Under the pieces are notes generated by a model. That model made no database searches, was not told the origin of the DNA, and saw nothing but the letters and a program-made list of their open reading frames with translations. A DNA stretch of 64,000 nt from Artemia franciscana (taxonomy: Eukaryota; Arthropoda; Branchiopoda; Anostraca; Artemiidae), in NCBI RefSeq assembly GCF_032884065.1, contig NC_088863.1:39775076-39839075 (forward strand), written 5' to 3'. Within the stretch, counting starts at the first letter, position 1; each line of letters begins with the position of its first letter. Made by a program: the position numbers and the translations under genes. Below, piece after piece: positions 22,641-34,790 of this stretch.

Positions 22641-23880
22641 TTAATAGTAACCGAAACTCTAAAAAACGGTGTTCTGATCCCAATAGATATATAAAAGGAA
22701 TTGGCTTATTATGCTGATTCCAAATTTATAAGTTCCAACTAGGTTTAGTCTTACCCATCATAAGCTACGACCCTGAGAAAATCTGTCTGGTTTTGGAGAA
22801 AAGGGGTGAAGACCACCTAGAAGTCATAGAATTTTAATGAAACACAAATCATCAGATTCAGCGTATGAAAGAACCATACTGGAGAAATGTCAAGCCCATA
22901 TCTGTAAAAATGTGGAAATTTGTAATTTTTGCCAGAAGAATGATCACGGATGCGTGTTTATTTGTTGTTTTTTCCTCAGGGGTGATCGTATCGACCCAGT
23001 GGGCCGTCGGGAGATGGTTCATTCTAGTTCTAGTGGCCTTTTTAAGTAACAAAAAAATGGAGGGCAACTAGACCCCCTAACACGCCACTTTTTTCCCAAA
23101 ATCGTCTGATCAAAATTCTCAGATAGCCTTTTTTTTTCAGCGCAGTTGAAAGGCTTATTAAGTATGTCTTAGGACATAAAAAGACCCCCTAAAGCCCCTG
23201 GAGAAAGTTTTTAGTTATAAAATTTGCCCACTGTTTTTTATTTATTGGGAAGTACACATATATTTTTTGGGTGGCAGGGGAGGACAAATATTTTGCTGGG
23301 AGAATTTTCCATGGTGATGGAAGATTCCAGGGGGTGAACTTTTCAGGGGAAATTTTACACTGGGTGAATTGCCAGAATTAATATGCGAAATTTCTTTATA
23401 TGTTTTGCTTTCTCTTTACCGATTCAATTTTACGCGTGGAGACGATAAGGGTAATTGTCCGGGGTAAATTGTCGCCGTAACTGTATTGTCCAGAAGATAT
23501 TTCTATAGAGAAGGGGATTTTTCCGTGGTGGTGGAGCCAGGTATCCTGGAGTTATTTAAAAAACGGTCAGAAATTAAACAAAAGAACGAATTTTTCAACT
23601 GAAAGTAAGGAGCAACATTAAAACTTAAAACAAACAGAAATTATAACGTATATTAGGGGGGTTGCCCCCTCCTCAACACATCGCTCTTTGCACGAAAGTT
23701 TAAATTTTGTCCCAATTCTTTAAAAACGACTCTGACAGAACGACACATAACTTTTTTAGTGCCAAAAAACAGTAGCGTGAAGAGCGAAGTGTTGAGGAGG
23801 GGGCAACCCCCCTCACATACGTAATAATTTCTGTTCGTTTTAAGTTTTAATGTTGCTCCTTATTTTCAGTTGATTTTTCT
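22601..23880 (+). mobile_element. Element E, copy 2 (~1.28 kb)
   Basis: It starts with a 20-nt hairpin: cagttcgt, loop ggta, acgaactg at 22601-22620. The non-coding body carries the block 'ggtgatcgtatcgacccag' (22981-22999) and G-rich tracts. It ends with an inverted repeat, arms about 23594-23695 and 23775-23873. No transposase or reverse transcriptase frame is present; the short frames at 22837-23071 overlap in three registers and are chance. Copy 3 (32029-33158) shares the same order of blocks, so the ends are defined by comparison. Confidence 0.7.
23594..23873. other. Long inverted repeat at the right end of E copy 2
   Basis: About 100-bp arms: 'ttcaactgaaagtaagg' ... 'gttgccccctcctcaac' ... 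'cgctctttg' on the left and the reverse-complementary 'gaagagcgaagtgttgag' ... 'cttattttcagttga' on the right. The spacer is about 80 nt. If transcribed it would fold into a long imperfect hairpin. Confidence 0.8.
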
Positions 23881-24949
23881 TTATTTCATGAAGCTTAGAT
23901 ACTTTCATTTTTCTAAAGGCAATGGAAAAAGTTAATCAATAGAAGTAAAAGTATATAAAAATGAAAAAAAGTAATTACAAAACAATAGTCTACTTCCAAA
24001 AATTAAGATATAAACTCCGAGCATTCAGTTCTGTTGAGCAGTGCCGAACCGTTGGATGGATGTTTTTTTTTTTTTTTTTTTAACAATATCAACAGTTTTG
24101 AACTCGGTTATCAAACACCAAAATATTTAATGTCTTTAGACTCAGTGCTTATAAAAAGTAACGCATTATCAAAGTAGTTTGTACGAAGTAAAACATTAAA
24201 ACTAAGACTAAGAAACCCAATAAAAATTTGTAAAGTAAACACCTTTATACTTCAGAACTGTAAAAAATTAAATCTTCTTCAAAGTGACAACTAAATAAAT
24301 ACAATCACTCCTGGAAAAAAATGAATGATAATAAAACACAAAAACGTGTCCGTTCAGGGGGAAAATACACAAATTCTCAGCATTCCGTTCAGGGGAATCA
24401 TTTCTGAGCATAATGACTTCATATATCAGCTCATGGGTACTCTTGCAATGCAAGCACGGCAAATTTTTACCAAAATTGCCCTTATTAAGTTGTTTTCCTT
24501 GTGTTTTCAATAATTACACGAACTTCCTTGTGTACTAACAACTTTTCTAATTACTAATCAACAAATACATATTTAGGATCACTATAAAAAGCTGATTCTT
24601 TGATTCAATGTTATCAATAGTTAGGCTTTTATACTTTCGTTATTGACAAGGATCATTATATACTTACCATTCATTACTATGAAGAATTTGATTTTTTTTT
24701 TGTTGCTTCAACCAAATCATATAGAAAAACTTTTGTGGAAAACTCAAAAGGGGTCACTCAAGCACAAATTAGAAATTTATTTTCCTTATTCATGGTCTAA
24801 ATCTATTGGCAGGTAGCCAACAATGGGGCAACACGCCTTTTTTCCATGGTTTTTCCATATTCTACTCTCTTTTCTTTGGTTTCCTTATAATTACTTTATA
24901 GCCTCAATTTCCAGGGGGCCACGGTCCCCCTGCCCCTGCCGGCGCCCAT
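23881..24949. other. Unassigned sequence with T-run at 24065-24082
   Basis: No coding or repeat family was recognised apart from the T homopolymer. The frames at 24268-24513 are on both strands of the same stretch and lack splice or start support. Confidence 0.45.
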
Positions 24950-25175
24950 GTACTTGGACACAAATAGTGTCATTTAATTTAGTTCAACATCCACTTCAAC
25001 ATTGCATGACAATATTGACTTGATACTCCTATTAATTACTGAGATGTTGCAGATACGCTCTTTCGACAACATGGGTGCACATAGCGTCTTTTGATGTAGC
25101 TCAACATGTCCTGAAAGCTTCAACCCAATGTTCTCATTTGTTCCTGAGACATTCCAGATACGCACTCTTGAAAAA
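24950..25175. repeat. Family A units (two)
   Basis: 'tttagttcaacatccactt', 'gagatgttgcagatacgct', 'tgatgtagctcaacatgtc' and 'ttcctgagacattccagat' in the usual order and the same orientation as at 176-1235. Confidence 0.7.
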
Positions 25176-26257
25176 AAACGCGTATTTTCAATACTTTAAA
25201 TAGCTTGCAAATGCAAATTTTCAGGGAAATGGTAAGAGGGATGTTAAAATAGATCAATTTATTTTATTTTTCCGTTTTATTTTTAAATCAATTTAAATTT
25301 ATTTTCTAAACATGTTGAATTAAATCAAAAGACACTAGTTGTAACGACAATGTGTTAAGGGTGCAACTACACTTTCTCAAGTTACACCTTTTGCAACTAC
25401 AAAGGGTGTAATATAGTGGTATATAGCAAGTAATATATTTATCTCATGTACATTATAGGCGGTGCATTAGCGAAGTGGTTTTAGTGTATATTTTTTATTA
25501 GTTTTTCTTCTTTTTTTTAACAGGAAACATTGTATGGAATGGGCGAATTCCTAAATTTACTACAAATGACAATTTTTCTCACTGGAAGCTTTTTATAAAA
25601 CACATTTTTAAATTAGTGGTTACCATGGGCCAGGGTTTATTCTTTACTTGGTTGCAGCTATTGCTGCAATGATATTTGAGGGGCCTCCAAAATTTTAATC
25701 TCTACTCTGTATCTCTGTTTAAAATTCTAACAGCATGAAAAATTAAGACAATTTTGTCATGAATATCTCTGTCAAGAGATAATCCATGCAAAAGTTGCAA
25801 TCATTTTAAGGATTTGTTTTAGACAGCTATTTGTAAACTAGGCTTATATTTTATACCTTTAACTGCTTGTAACTTTTGAACGGGGGATTGTCAAAAATAT
25901 TTATAGACTAAATAGGGTTTATTTTAATGTAGAGTCCATTTATTTGACATTGGCAAAGCCTCGTGAACAACTACTAAGGAATATTATCCATAAAATACTG
26001 GGTTACTAAGATATTTACTTCTGTCAAGATATTTTGATCCCTTGGTCTTTTGATTAAATTCCGAATTCTCATTTATAGATTAAATGAGTTAGAGCTAGTA
26101 TCCTGCCAGTTGTATATCTAGTGAACCTGTCAAGAACAAAAGGTGACTTGCCTCATGTATTGAAGCTAGTTAAAGGAATGCACAAAGGAGGCGACAAGAA
26201 TGATATATCAAATCATTGACCGGTCTCGATTTTAACTTACTTTCAAAAATAAAACAA
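25176..26257. other. Unassigned sequence containing the block shared with 9905-9990
   Basis: The shared block is near 25610-25680 ('ggttaccatgggccagggt' ... 'gcagctattgctgcaatg'). A tRNA A-box-like 'attagcgaagtgg' occurs near 25463 without a B-box. No gene is recognised. Confidence 0.4.
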
Positions 26258-28636
26258 GAGCTAAGAGCTCATATGGCACTTGTGACGAGGCAATAAGAGC
26301 TAAGAGCCAAGAGATCATATGGTATGAGCTCTAACAATATTCTATGAATCAATAGATTGATTTAAAAGGAAAATAAGAGGCTTAATGCCGGTCAGGATTT
26401 AAAATAAGAGCTCTGAGTCACGATGTCCTTCTAAATATCAAAATTCATTAAGATCCGATCACCTACTCGCATGTTATAAATACCTAATTTTTTCTAATTT
26501 TTCCTCTCCCTTTAGCCCCCCAGATGGTCGAATCTGGGAAAACGACTTTATCAAGTCAATTTGTGCAGCTCCCTGACACGACTACCAATTTTCATCGTCC
26601 TAGAACGTCCAGAAGCACCAAACTCGCCAAATCACTGAACCCCTCCCCCCAACTCCCCCAAAGAGAGCGAATACAGTAAGGTTCCGTCAATCACGTATCA
26701 AGGACATTTGCTTATTCTATCCACCAAACTTCATCCCGATTCCTCCACTCAAAGTGTTTTCTGAGATATACCCCTCCAACTCCCCCCAATGTCAAAAGAT
26801 TTGGTCGGGACTTGAAATAAGAGCTCTGAGACATGAATTCCTTCTAAATATCAAATTTCTTTAAGATCCGATCATCTATTCGTTAGATAAAAATACCCCA
26901 ATTTTCACGTTTTCAAAAATTCTGGTTTCCCCCTCCAATCCCCCCAATGTCACAGGATCCGGTCAAGATTTAAAATTAGAGCTTTAAAGCACAAGATCCT
27001 ACTAAATATCAAATTTCGTTCAGATCTGGTGACCCTTTCGTAACTTACAAATACATCAATTTTCCAAATTTCCCCCCCCCCCAACTCCACCAAAGAGAGC
27101 AGATCCGGTCCAGTTATGTCAGTCACGTATCTTGGACAGGTTTTTAATCTTCCCATCCAATTTCATCCTGATCTCACCGCTTTAAGTATTTTCAAAGATT
27201 TCCAGTACCCCCAACTGCCCCCCCCCCAGTTACACTGGATCCGGTTGAGATTTAAAATAAGAGATCTGAGTTACGAGGTCCTTCTAAATATGAAATTTAA
27301 TTAAGATCCGATCACTCCTTGGTAAGTTGAAAATACCTCATTTTTTCTAATTTTTCAGAATTATCCCCCCCCCCAATAGAGCGGATCCGTTCCAATTATG
27401 TAAATCACGTATCTAAGACTTCTACTTATTTTTCCCACCATGTTTCATCCCGATCCCTCCAATCTAAGCGTTTTCAATCATTTTAGGTTCCCCCACCCCA
27501 AACTCCCCCCATTGTCACCAGATCCGGTCGGGACTTAAAACAAGAGCTTTGAGACACGATATCCTTCTAAATATCAAATTTCATTGAGATCCGATCACCC
27601 GTTCGTAAATTAAAAATACCTCATTTTTTCTAATTTTTCAAAATTAACCACGCCCCCCCCCCCCAACTACCCCAAAGAGAGCAGATCCGGTTCGGTTATG
27701 TCAGTCACGTAAATTAGACAGGATTTTATTCTTCCCATCCAGTTTCATCTTGATCTCACCGCTTTAAGTATTTTCTAAGATTTCCGGTTTCCCCTCAACT
27801 ACCCCCCCCCCCCATTTACGCTGGATCCGGTTGAGATTTAAAATAAGATATCTGAGTTACGAGGTCCTTCTAAATATGAAGTTTCATGAAGATCCGATCA
27901 CTCCTTCGTAAGTTAAAAATACGTCATTTTTTCTAATTTTTCAGAATACCCCCCCCCCCAATATAGCGGATCCGTTCAAATTATGTAAATCACTTATCTA
28001 AGACTTCTGCTTATTTTTCCCACCAGGATTCATCCCGATTCCTCCAATCTAAGCGTTTTCTATCATTTTAGGTTCCCCCTCCACAAACTTCCCCCAATGT
28101 CACCAGATCCGGTCAGGACTTAAAATAAGAGCTTTGAGACACGATATCCTTCTAAATATCAAATTTCATTGAGATCCGATCACCCGTTCATAAGTTAAAA
28201 ATACCTCATGTTTTCTAATTTTTCAGAATTAACCCCTCCCCCCAACTACCCCAAAGAGAGGGGATCCGTTCCAGTTATGTCAATCATGTATCTAGGACTT
28301 GTGCTTATTTTGCCCACCAAGTTTCATCCCAATCCCTCCGCTTTAAGTGTTTCCCAAGTTTTAGGTTTCCCCCTCCCAACTGCCCCTCCCAATGTCACCA
28401 GATCCGGTCGGGATTTAAAATAAGAGCTCTGAGACACGATATCCTTCTAAATATCAAATTTCATTGAGATCCGTTCACCCGTTCGTAAGTTAAAAATACC
28501 TCATTTTTTTTAATTTTTCAGAATTATTTCATTAGGATCTGATCAACCGTTCGTAAGTTAAAAATACTTCAATTTTTCTATTTTTTTCAAATTGAAAATG
28601 GTTAGTACCATTTTCTTGGTTAATACTAAGTGCCAC
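26258..28636 (-). mobile_element. Element C, copy 3 (reverse orientation, near full length)
   Basis: It begins with the reverse complement of the C right end ('aacaagagctaagagctc', 26253-26270, followed by 'atatggcacttgtgacg') and 'gaggcttaatgccggtcag'. Then come the distinct last subunit near 26500-26650 and about six ordinary subunits with C-runs where copies 1 and 2 have G-runs. It ends with the reverse complement of the left terminus ('cttggttaatactaagtgcc', about 28615-28634). The GTCTGTCTG tract next to the left end is missing, so this copy has an internal deletion there. The 11-bp motif tatggcacttg occurs in inverted orientation at the two ends of the element (26272-26282; imperfect at 28628-28635). 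Confidence 0.72.
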
Positions 28637-28699
28637 AAAAAAGCTGTTTATGCTCAAGTTTGCTTTTATTTAGGTTCGTTTGGGTTTGCAAGTGTTAAT

Positions 28700-29850
28700 A
28701 AGTTTAGTTTTAGAAAATGCCTCTCATTGCTGCAGACCTTTCCGTTAATTTAAATGATGGATTTGAAAGAAAGTTAATCCCTCCATCAGTATTTATTGAT
28801 ATAAAGAAAATTTTCGACACGGGAGATTTCAGTACACTTTTGAAACGCTTCAAAAGCCTTGGTATTAAAGAAGATTCTCAAAAATAGGTTTCAATCTCAC
28901 CTTCACAGTCGGTCTATAAGTGTTGTTTATAGAGTCATTGTTAGTGTCATGACGCCCGTTACTTGTGGTGTGGTTCAGGGCTCAGATATATTTAGGTATT
29001 GCATAGGTGATAGTGTAATAGCTTTTTTCCTGAAAATCCAGCCAATACAGTTTTTGTCAAGTCAGTTCATGAAACCGTCTAAAAAATAAATCGTGCACTC
29101 AAGTATCTCTGTGTCTTCAGGAGTGTGACTTGACTTGTTGTCAGTGTTAAGAGAGCGAGATTAAAGTTCTTTAGCAGAACTGTGTCTCTGTACTCACTGA
29201 ATTCTGTAGTAGTACATAAATCTAAAGTTATGCTATAAGCTTACGACCTCTGTTACCTGGGATCTCCTATAGAATCCAATCTTAGCTGAAAGAAACGTAG
29301 CGAAACAATACTGGCAAAAGCTTTTATAGGTCTACGGATATTCCAACAACTTAAACATACATTTCCAGTCTCAACACTAAAACTTATATATAGCTCCCTT
29401 TTTTATCCCCATATTAGATACGGGTAATCAGTATAGGCCAAAAACTTCATAGGCAACTGCAAAAGTATTCAAATTGCACAAAACAAAGCAATGAGAGTGC
29501 CCAATGAGTTGTGCATGTATGACAATACCATTGTATGCTATAAAAGCTGTATGTTCTGAATATTGGACACATACATGACTATAAGCAATTAGTTTTTGTT
29601 TTTCATCGTTAAGATAAATTGTCCCCTGAGTAGTTGTGGAATATGGTCTCCCAGAATTTCGTTAACCATGACTATGCTACTAGAAACGTTGACATCTGGC
29701 TCATGAAATCCAACACTCAACGAGGTCATACTTCGTTATTAGAGACAACGGCGGCTTAGTGTGAAATGGTTTCCCGGATGATATTAGATTGGCCGGAAAT
29801 TTAATTTTGTTTAAAAGAAAGTAATAAAAGACTACTGGAAAAGGAGGTTG
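28700..29850 (+). pseudogene. Decayed jockey/CR1-like LINE reverse transcriptase, 3' half
   Basis: Fragments in shifting frames, in the correct order for a LINE reverse transcriptase. Motif A is FIDIKKIFDTG near 28793-28825 (usual FxDxxKAFDxV), followed by LLKRFKSLGI. A segment with motif B decayed to GVVQGS lies near 28965-28990 (usual GVPQGS). Further on, LKLIYSSLFYPHIRYG is near 29383-29430, KNFIGNCKSIQIAQNKAMR near 29445-29500, then the C-terminal block around NVDIWLMKSNTQRGHTS (29680-29740) and an end near 29850. Stops and frameshifts are many; motif C was not found. The 3' edge is followed by a 'gaatatagaatat' short repeat, a common LINE tail form. Confidence 0.8.
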
Positions 29851-32020
29851 AATATAGAATATAGAATATTGTGTATATTGTTTTCTGTATAATACTGAAT
29901 ACCATTGAATATTGTAGGTTTTCCGGAGGCGGAGACAAAACCTTTTAGATACCCATTCGATTCAAAATTATTGAAAAGGCATATGAATTTCAGTTTGAGT
30001 TAAACTACCACATCATCGCAGAATATTCTCTAAAACCCTCCTGTCTGCTTTCCAATTCAATACACCATTATGGCGTAATTTAATGGACTTTTTGCAACCA
30101 CCATGCGGTAGTACTAGGGGGTGGTTGCTTCGGGGCCATACTCACTTACATGGGTGGGACGGGGTGGCTTTGGGGCTGGGGCTAACCCTTCTCTAAATCT
30201 TATGATGTTTGTGATTTTTCCTTAATTGTATACTATAGTCTCTTTTTATATATTTGCCACATAAATTATTGACTATTTGAATTTTATTTTCAAGCTGCCC
30301 CACAAGACTGAACCTAAACTATATCTCTCCCATAAAAGTTATTTGTATTAACTTGTATAAAGACCTATAAGGATAATTATTGCAAAGGTAAAATTCTTGA
30401 AAAAGGCTGAATTTATCAACAGAAACGTGAACGCTTTATCCAATAATTTAATGATAATTGTTTTGAAAAGTAATTAAGCCACATACAAATTTTTCTATAA
30501 CATAACACATATGCTAAAAATAGTACCACTGAAAAATGAAGAAAGTTATGTAAATACGGAAAATCTTTAAAATCTTTGATTATACTTTATGTCGCTTTGA
30601 ATGAACGGAAGAGCAGTTCAATTTAGTTAATTCTGAATCGGGAGCTATATCTCAAAAATAATTTTCCCATAAACATGATATGGTCACAGACTTGAAAATG
30701 AAATTTTATGTAAAGAAAAGAGGAAAATAAATAGTTATTAGATCCGTGAAAATCGGATCAAATTAAAGTAACATTAAACAACATACACTTTATTTAAAAT
30801 CAAACATATATGAAGGAATATATTTTGAAGTGGGAACGGGATGGTGTATAGTTTCAATAAAAGTACCCAAAATTGGAGAATCATGCGCAAAAATATGAGA
30901 AACCCTCAAGGAATTTTTAAGAAGCTTAAGATTGCGATGAACTAGAAATACCGCAAGGTTAGGTAAACTGCAAGGTACCTTTTTGGATGCACAGTAGGAC
31001 AAGGGTGCGTGCTCCATTCAATTACAAGTCACATTCAATTACAAATAAACAAATGCGCCTTTGAAGGGTTTCAAAGGAAGTTTATCCAGTCTCCTTAAGT
31101 GAGCCCCCCCCCCACTAAAAAAAAGATAGAGTGAATATACATGGCCACCTGACAGACAGGTGCTAGCTAATGAAACAGATGGTCAGCAAGAAAAATCAGA
31201 CAGCAATAAAGAGCATACGGCACTCGTTTCAAGTGATGGTCAGTCGGACTTACGGTGCCATTGAGATCACCTTGACTAATAGAGATATGCAGGGGCAATT
31301 AAGGCTTCCCCTTCTCCCGCCCTTTATCTTATTTGAGCCTACCAAAAGAACGTACCGGAATACCTCAACGTCCTTTGCAATTACTTGGTGTCAATAAAGG
31401 ACCACGACTTATAAAACTTAAGTAATGGTTTTATTGAGTAGTGAAATGGATTTGTTACTTGAGTTTTATACAAGCGGCATCGGGACTGACACACACAAAA
31501 AAACTGAATAAAGTTGTATCCGCCGGAGTTTAAATCTTAACTGCTGAAGGATGTTCCTTCTTACAAAAAAGGCAATAAAGTGTTAAAGAGGGCTTAACGG
31601 TCGTCAAAAGAATGCTGGTTTATATCTTGAGGTTTCCGAAGGAACATTGACAGACCATCATTAGCATTCATTCAAACATGAATTGTTCGAAAGAATTTAC
31701 AGTTAAGTAAATGTTAAAAAATTAGTGAATGATTTAGTAAAGGAACAGAACGGGGTCTAATGTGAAATACGACAGTGACCAGCTACCAAAGAGCCAAATA
31801 AAAAAAAAGAAAATGTGTTCAAGTAAAAGTAATTGGAAACGGTGTACATTTTTTCAGGCTTAAGGGATAATGAAAATGATTTAGAATAAATAAATTAATT
31901 TTCGTCTAATCGTTACATTAAACTCAGACTTATAGAAGGTAATTACCAAGAAACAGTTGCAGGAAGGGAAGTATCAAAACCTATGTAGTTAGCCTAATCC
32001 TCCCTAAAAATGCATACAGT
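29851..32020. other. Unique-looking sequence with two short ATG frames ending on AATAAA
   Basis: Not recognised as repeat. Frame 30790-31017 (minus, 75 codons) and frame 31170-31397 (plus, 75 codons) both begin with a true ATG and both have stop codons overlapping AATAAA (near 30788-30793 and 31394-31399). Neither product resembles a family I know, so these are recorded as weak candidates only. A C-run lies at about 31106-31117. Confidence 0.3.
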
Positions 32021-32028
32021 GTATCAAA

Positions 32029-33158
32029 CAGTTCATGGTAACGAACTGTAAGTAAGGAACAAACTGGCTCAATAGTAACCGAAACTCTAAAAAGCAAAAT
32101 TTTGATATCAATAGATACATCAAAAGAGTTTGATTTCTATGCTGATTTTAAATATACAAGTTTCATAAAGTTTAGTCCAGTTTATCAAAAGTTACGTGCC
32201 TGAGAAAATTTGTCTTATTTCTGAAAAAAGGGAAAGACAACCCCCCAAAAGTCACAAAATTTTAATGAAAATCCCACCATCAGATTTAGCGTATCAGAGA
32301 ACCCTGCTGTAGAGGTTTCAAGCTCCTATCTACAAAATGTGGAATTTAGCATTTTTTATCCAGAGGTGATCGTATCGACCAGGTGGTCCTAGAATGCTGC
32401 TAGAGGGCTCACTCGAACTGAAATAAAAAACTCTAGTGCCCTTTTAAAGTGACCCAAAAATTGGAGGGCAAATAGGCCCCCTCCAATGATCATTTTTCCC
32501 AAAGTCACCGGATAAAAATTTTGAGGTAACCATTTCGTTCAGCATAGTCGAAAAATCTATAAACTATGTCTTTGAGGAGGACTTAATCCCCCACAGTCCT
32601 CGGGGGAAGGACTGCAAGTTATGAACTTTTCCCATTGTTTATATATAGTATTCGTTATTGAGAAGTATACAGACGTTTTCGGGGGGGATATTTTTTGGTG
32701 GGAGGAGAGAGCTACGTGGGAGGATCTTTCTATGGAGGAATTTTCATGGGGGAAGAGAATTTTACATGAAGGGGCGCCGGGTTTCCCAACTTTATGTAAA
32801 AAATGATCAGAAGCCAAATAAAAAAAAAACACAAGTATTTTCAACTGAAAGTAAGGAGCAACATTAAAACTTAAAACAGACAGAAATTGTTACGTATATA
32901 AGGGTTCGCCCCCTCTTCAATACTCCGCTCTCTATACTAAAGTTTTCCAGTACTTTCAAAAGAGCTATTTATTCTTATTAAACGGACTTTGTAATTAAGG
33001 GGCCATTATTAGAAAATTGGAAAAAAATTTGATCTTTAGCGGAAAGAGCGAGGTATTGACGAGGGGGCGAACACCCCATATACTTAATAATCTCTTTTCT
33101 TTTTAGGTTCGAATGTTATTTCTTACTTTCAGTTGAAAAACTTGTTTTTTTATTTAAT
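32029..33158 (+). mobile_element. Element E, copy 3 (~1.13 kb, best-preserved)
   Basis: The left-end hairpin cagttcat/acgaactg is at 32029-32048 (one mismatch). The body contains 'ccgaaactctaaaaag', 'tcagatttagcgtatcaga', 'ggtgatcgtatcgaccagg', 'gtgcccttttaaagtgacc', 'ttcagcatagtcgaaaaat' and a G-rich region near 32680-32780. The right end is a long inverted repeat (arms 32831-32942 and 33034-33145). No open frame spans the element. Frames at 32557-32867 lie on both strands of the G-rich segment and are not convincing. Confidence 0.75.
32831..33145. other. Long inverted repeat at the right end of E copy 3
   Basis: Arms of about 110 bp: 'caactgaaagtaaggagc' ... 'gttcgccccctcttcaa' ... 'ctatactaaag', and reverse-complementary 'ctttagcggaaagagcg' ... 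'cttactttcagttg'. The spacer is about 90 nt. Confidence 0.8.
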
Positions 33159-33989
33159 ACGAAAAAGAACGTTATTATAGGCAATACTTTACCGTGGTTA
33201 AAGTCTTTTGAGACCAAAAGTCTCAAAATGTTTGTTATAGGCATTTGTTATATATTTCTCAGCTAGAACTCCATCAGATAAACATGGAGAAAGGGGGGAG
33301 GAGAAAACTTGTCCTTTAGCCTCCTTTCATGCAGAGGAGTATTTGTGAATAGACCTACAATATAGATTTTGGGGGAAACTTATCTTCTTAGATGAAACAT
33401 TTTGAACAAAACACGAGTTTATTCTGTATGTACCTAAACCGATTTTGTTTTGGGTGAAAGTTCCCTTCTTAGATGAGACATTTTAAATTGAACACTAAAT
33501 ATTAAATTCCAGTTTTTTTTTTTTTTTTTTTTTTTTTTTACATAGCTGCTCAAGATGAGTGTTAGGAAAAGTATCCCGTCGAAACATTTTTCTTAAGAAG
33601 CGTAAAATATCCATAGCACTAGAACCCAATTTTAATATTTCGAACCCCCTTCAAAGGTTGTAATTTTTGAAGTATTGTTGCATAGAACTAAAATTTTAAG
33701 ACGGACAAATAGTGTTTGCTTGGGTTGTGGCCTCCTTCACATTTAAGAGAGCAGAAGCTTTCATGGAAACACATTTTTAGCGAAAAGCAACCTGTCAATA
33801 GAAACCGCTTCTCTAAGGTTAGACATCATTAGGTTAGATCACAGTATATACGGTCCTTATGTCAACAAAATCTACTTTGTAAGCTGATTATGAATAAGTC
33901 GACGTTAAATTTGCTTATCGAAAGTTACTAGCAGATGGAAATTTTATAAATTGGGGTGCAATCTTAACGACAATTTTACAAGAAAATAT
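33159..33989. other. Unassigned sequence with T-run at 33513-33539
   Basis: A direct near-repeat 'gggggaaacttatcttctt' / 'gtgaaagttcccttctta' lies near 33370 and 33458. No gene is recognised. Confidence 0.45.
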
Positions 33990-34790
33990 AATATGTCGGA
34001 GATGCCTAGGTGAGAAGCACGGATTTTTTTTTGGGGGGAGGGTAGATTTACAAAAAGAATATTACAAAACGCATAAAAATTCTGTTTACGTGCATTTTTT
34101 TTACTTTTTAACGAGCTGGATAAATATTCCGGGGGGAGGGGTCAAACACCCAGTAAACCCTTGGATACAGCCTTGGAGAGAAGCGTGGTCATATAAGGTT
34201 GTTAATCCCCACGGGGTTGATCGGATTGACCCACTAGGTGGTGGCATAGTTGGGAGACGGCTCACAGAGACGGAGATAGAAAATTATATTGGCCATTTTA
34301 AGGATTAAAAGACCAAACTAAACCAAATCGTCAATTCCAGCTATATCCCCCCACAAAAAATAATTTCTACGTGAACAAGGCTAAAATGTTATGGAACAAA
34401 AATTATGAGCTAGCCGATCGGCTTAGAATTATCAACAAGATATTTTTATGGCTTCTTAGTCTCAAAGACCATAATAATCCGTCTTGGCCAAGGGTATGTC
34501 CACGTTTTTTCTTCTTTTTTTTTTTGGGGGGGGGGGGGTTAGGAGGTGTTTTATACAAAGAAGTATAAAAAATAAATCCAAAAATTGTTTGTATGCATTT
34601 TTTAGGGGTTTTAACGAGTCAGACAAAAATTTTGGGGAGAGGGGCGCCAATCCAGGTAAACCTTCCTCTGGATACGACCTTGGCACGTTCATTCCTTTGT
34701 ATGACGACAAAAAAAGTTTACCAATGGAACCAAAGAACAAAATTGAAACTTAAAACAAACAAAAATTATTATTCCCAGCCTAAGCTTCTC
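33990..34790. repeat. Direct pair of a ~500-bp dispersed repeat, plus E-like ends
   Basis: The block 'tttaacgagctggataaat' ... 'cccttggatacagccttgg' (34108-34178) recurs diverged as 'tttaacgagtcagacaaaa' ... 'cctctggatacgaccttgg' (34611-34684), about 503 bp apart. Each is preceded by a T-run then G-run. 'gatcggattgacccactag' (34218) recalls the middle of element E, and 'gaaacttaaaacaaacaaa' (34745) its right arm. Frames at 34371-34850 overlap in several registers and are treated as chance. Confidence 0.55.
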
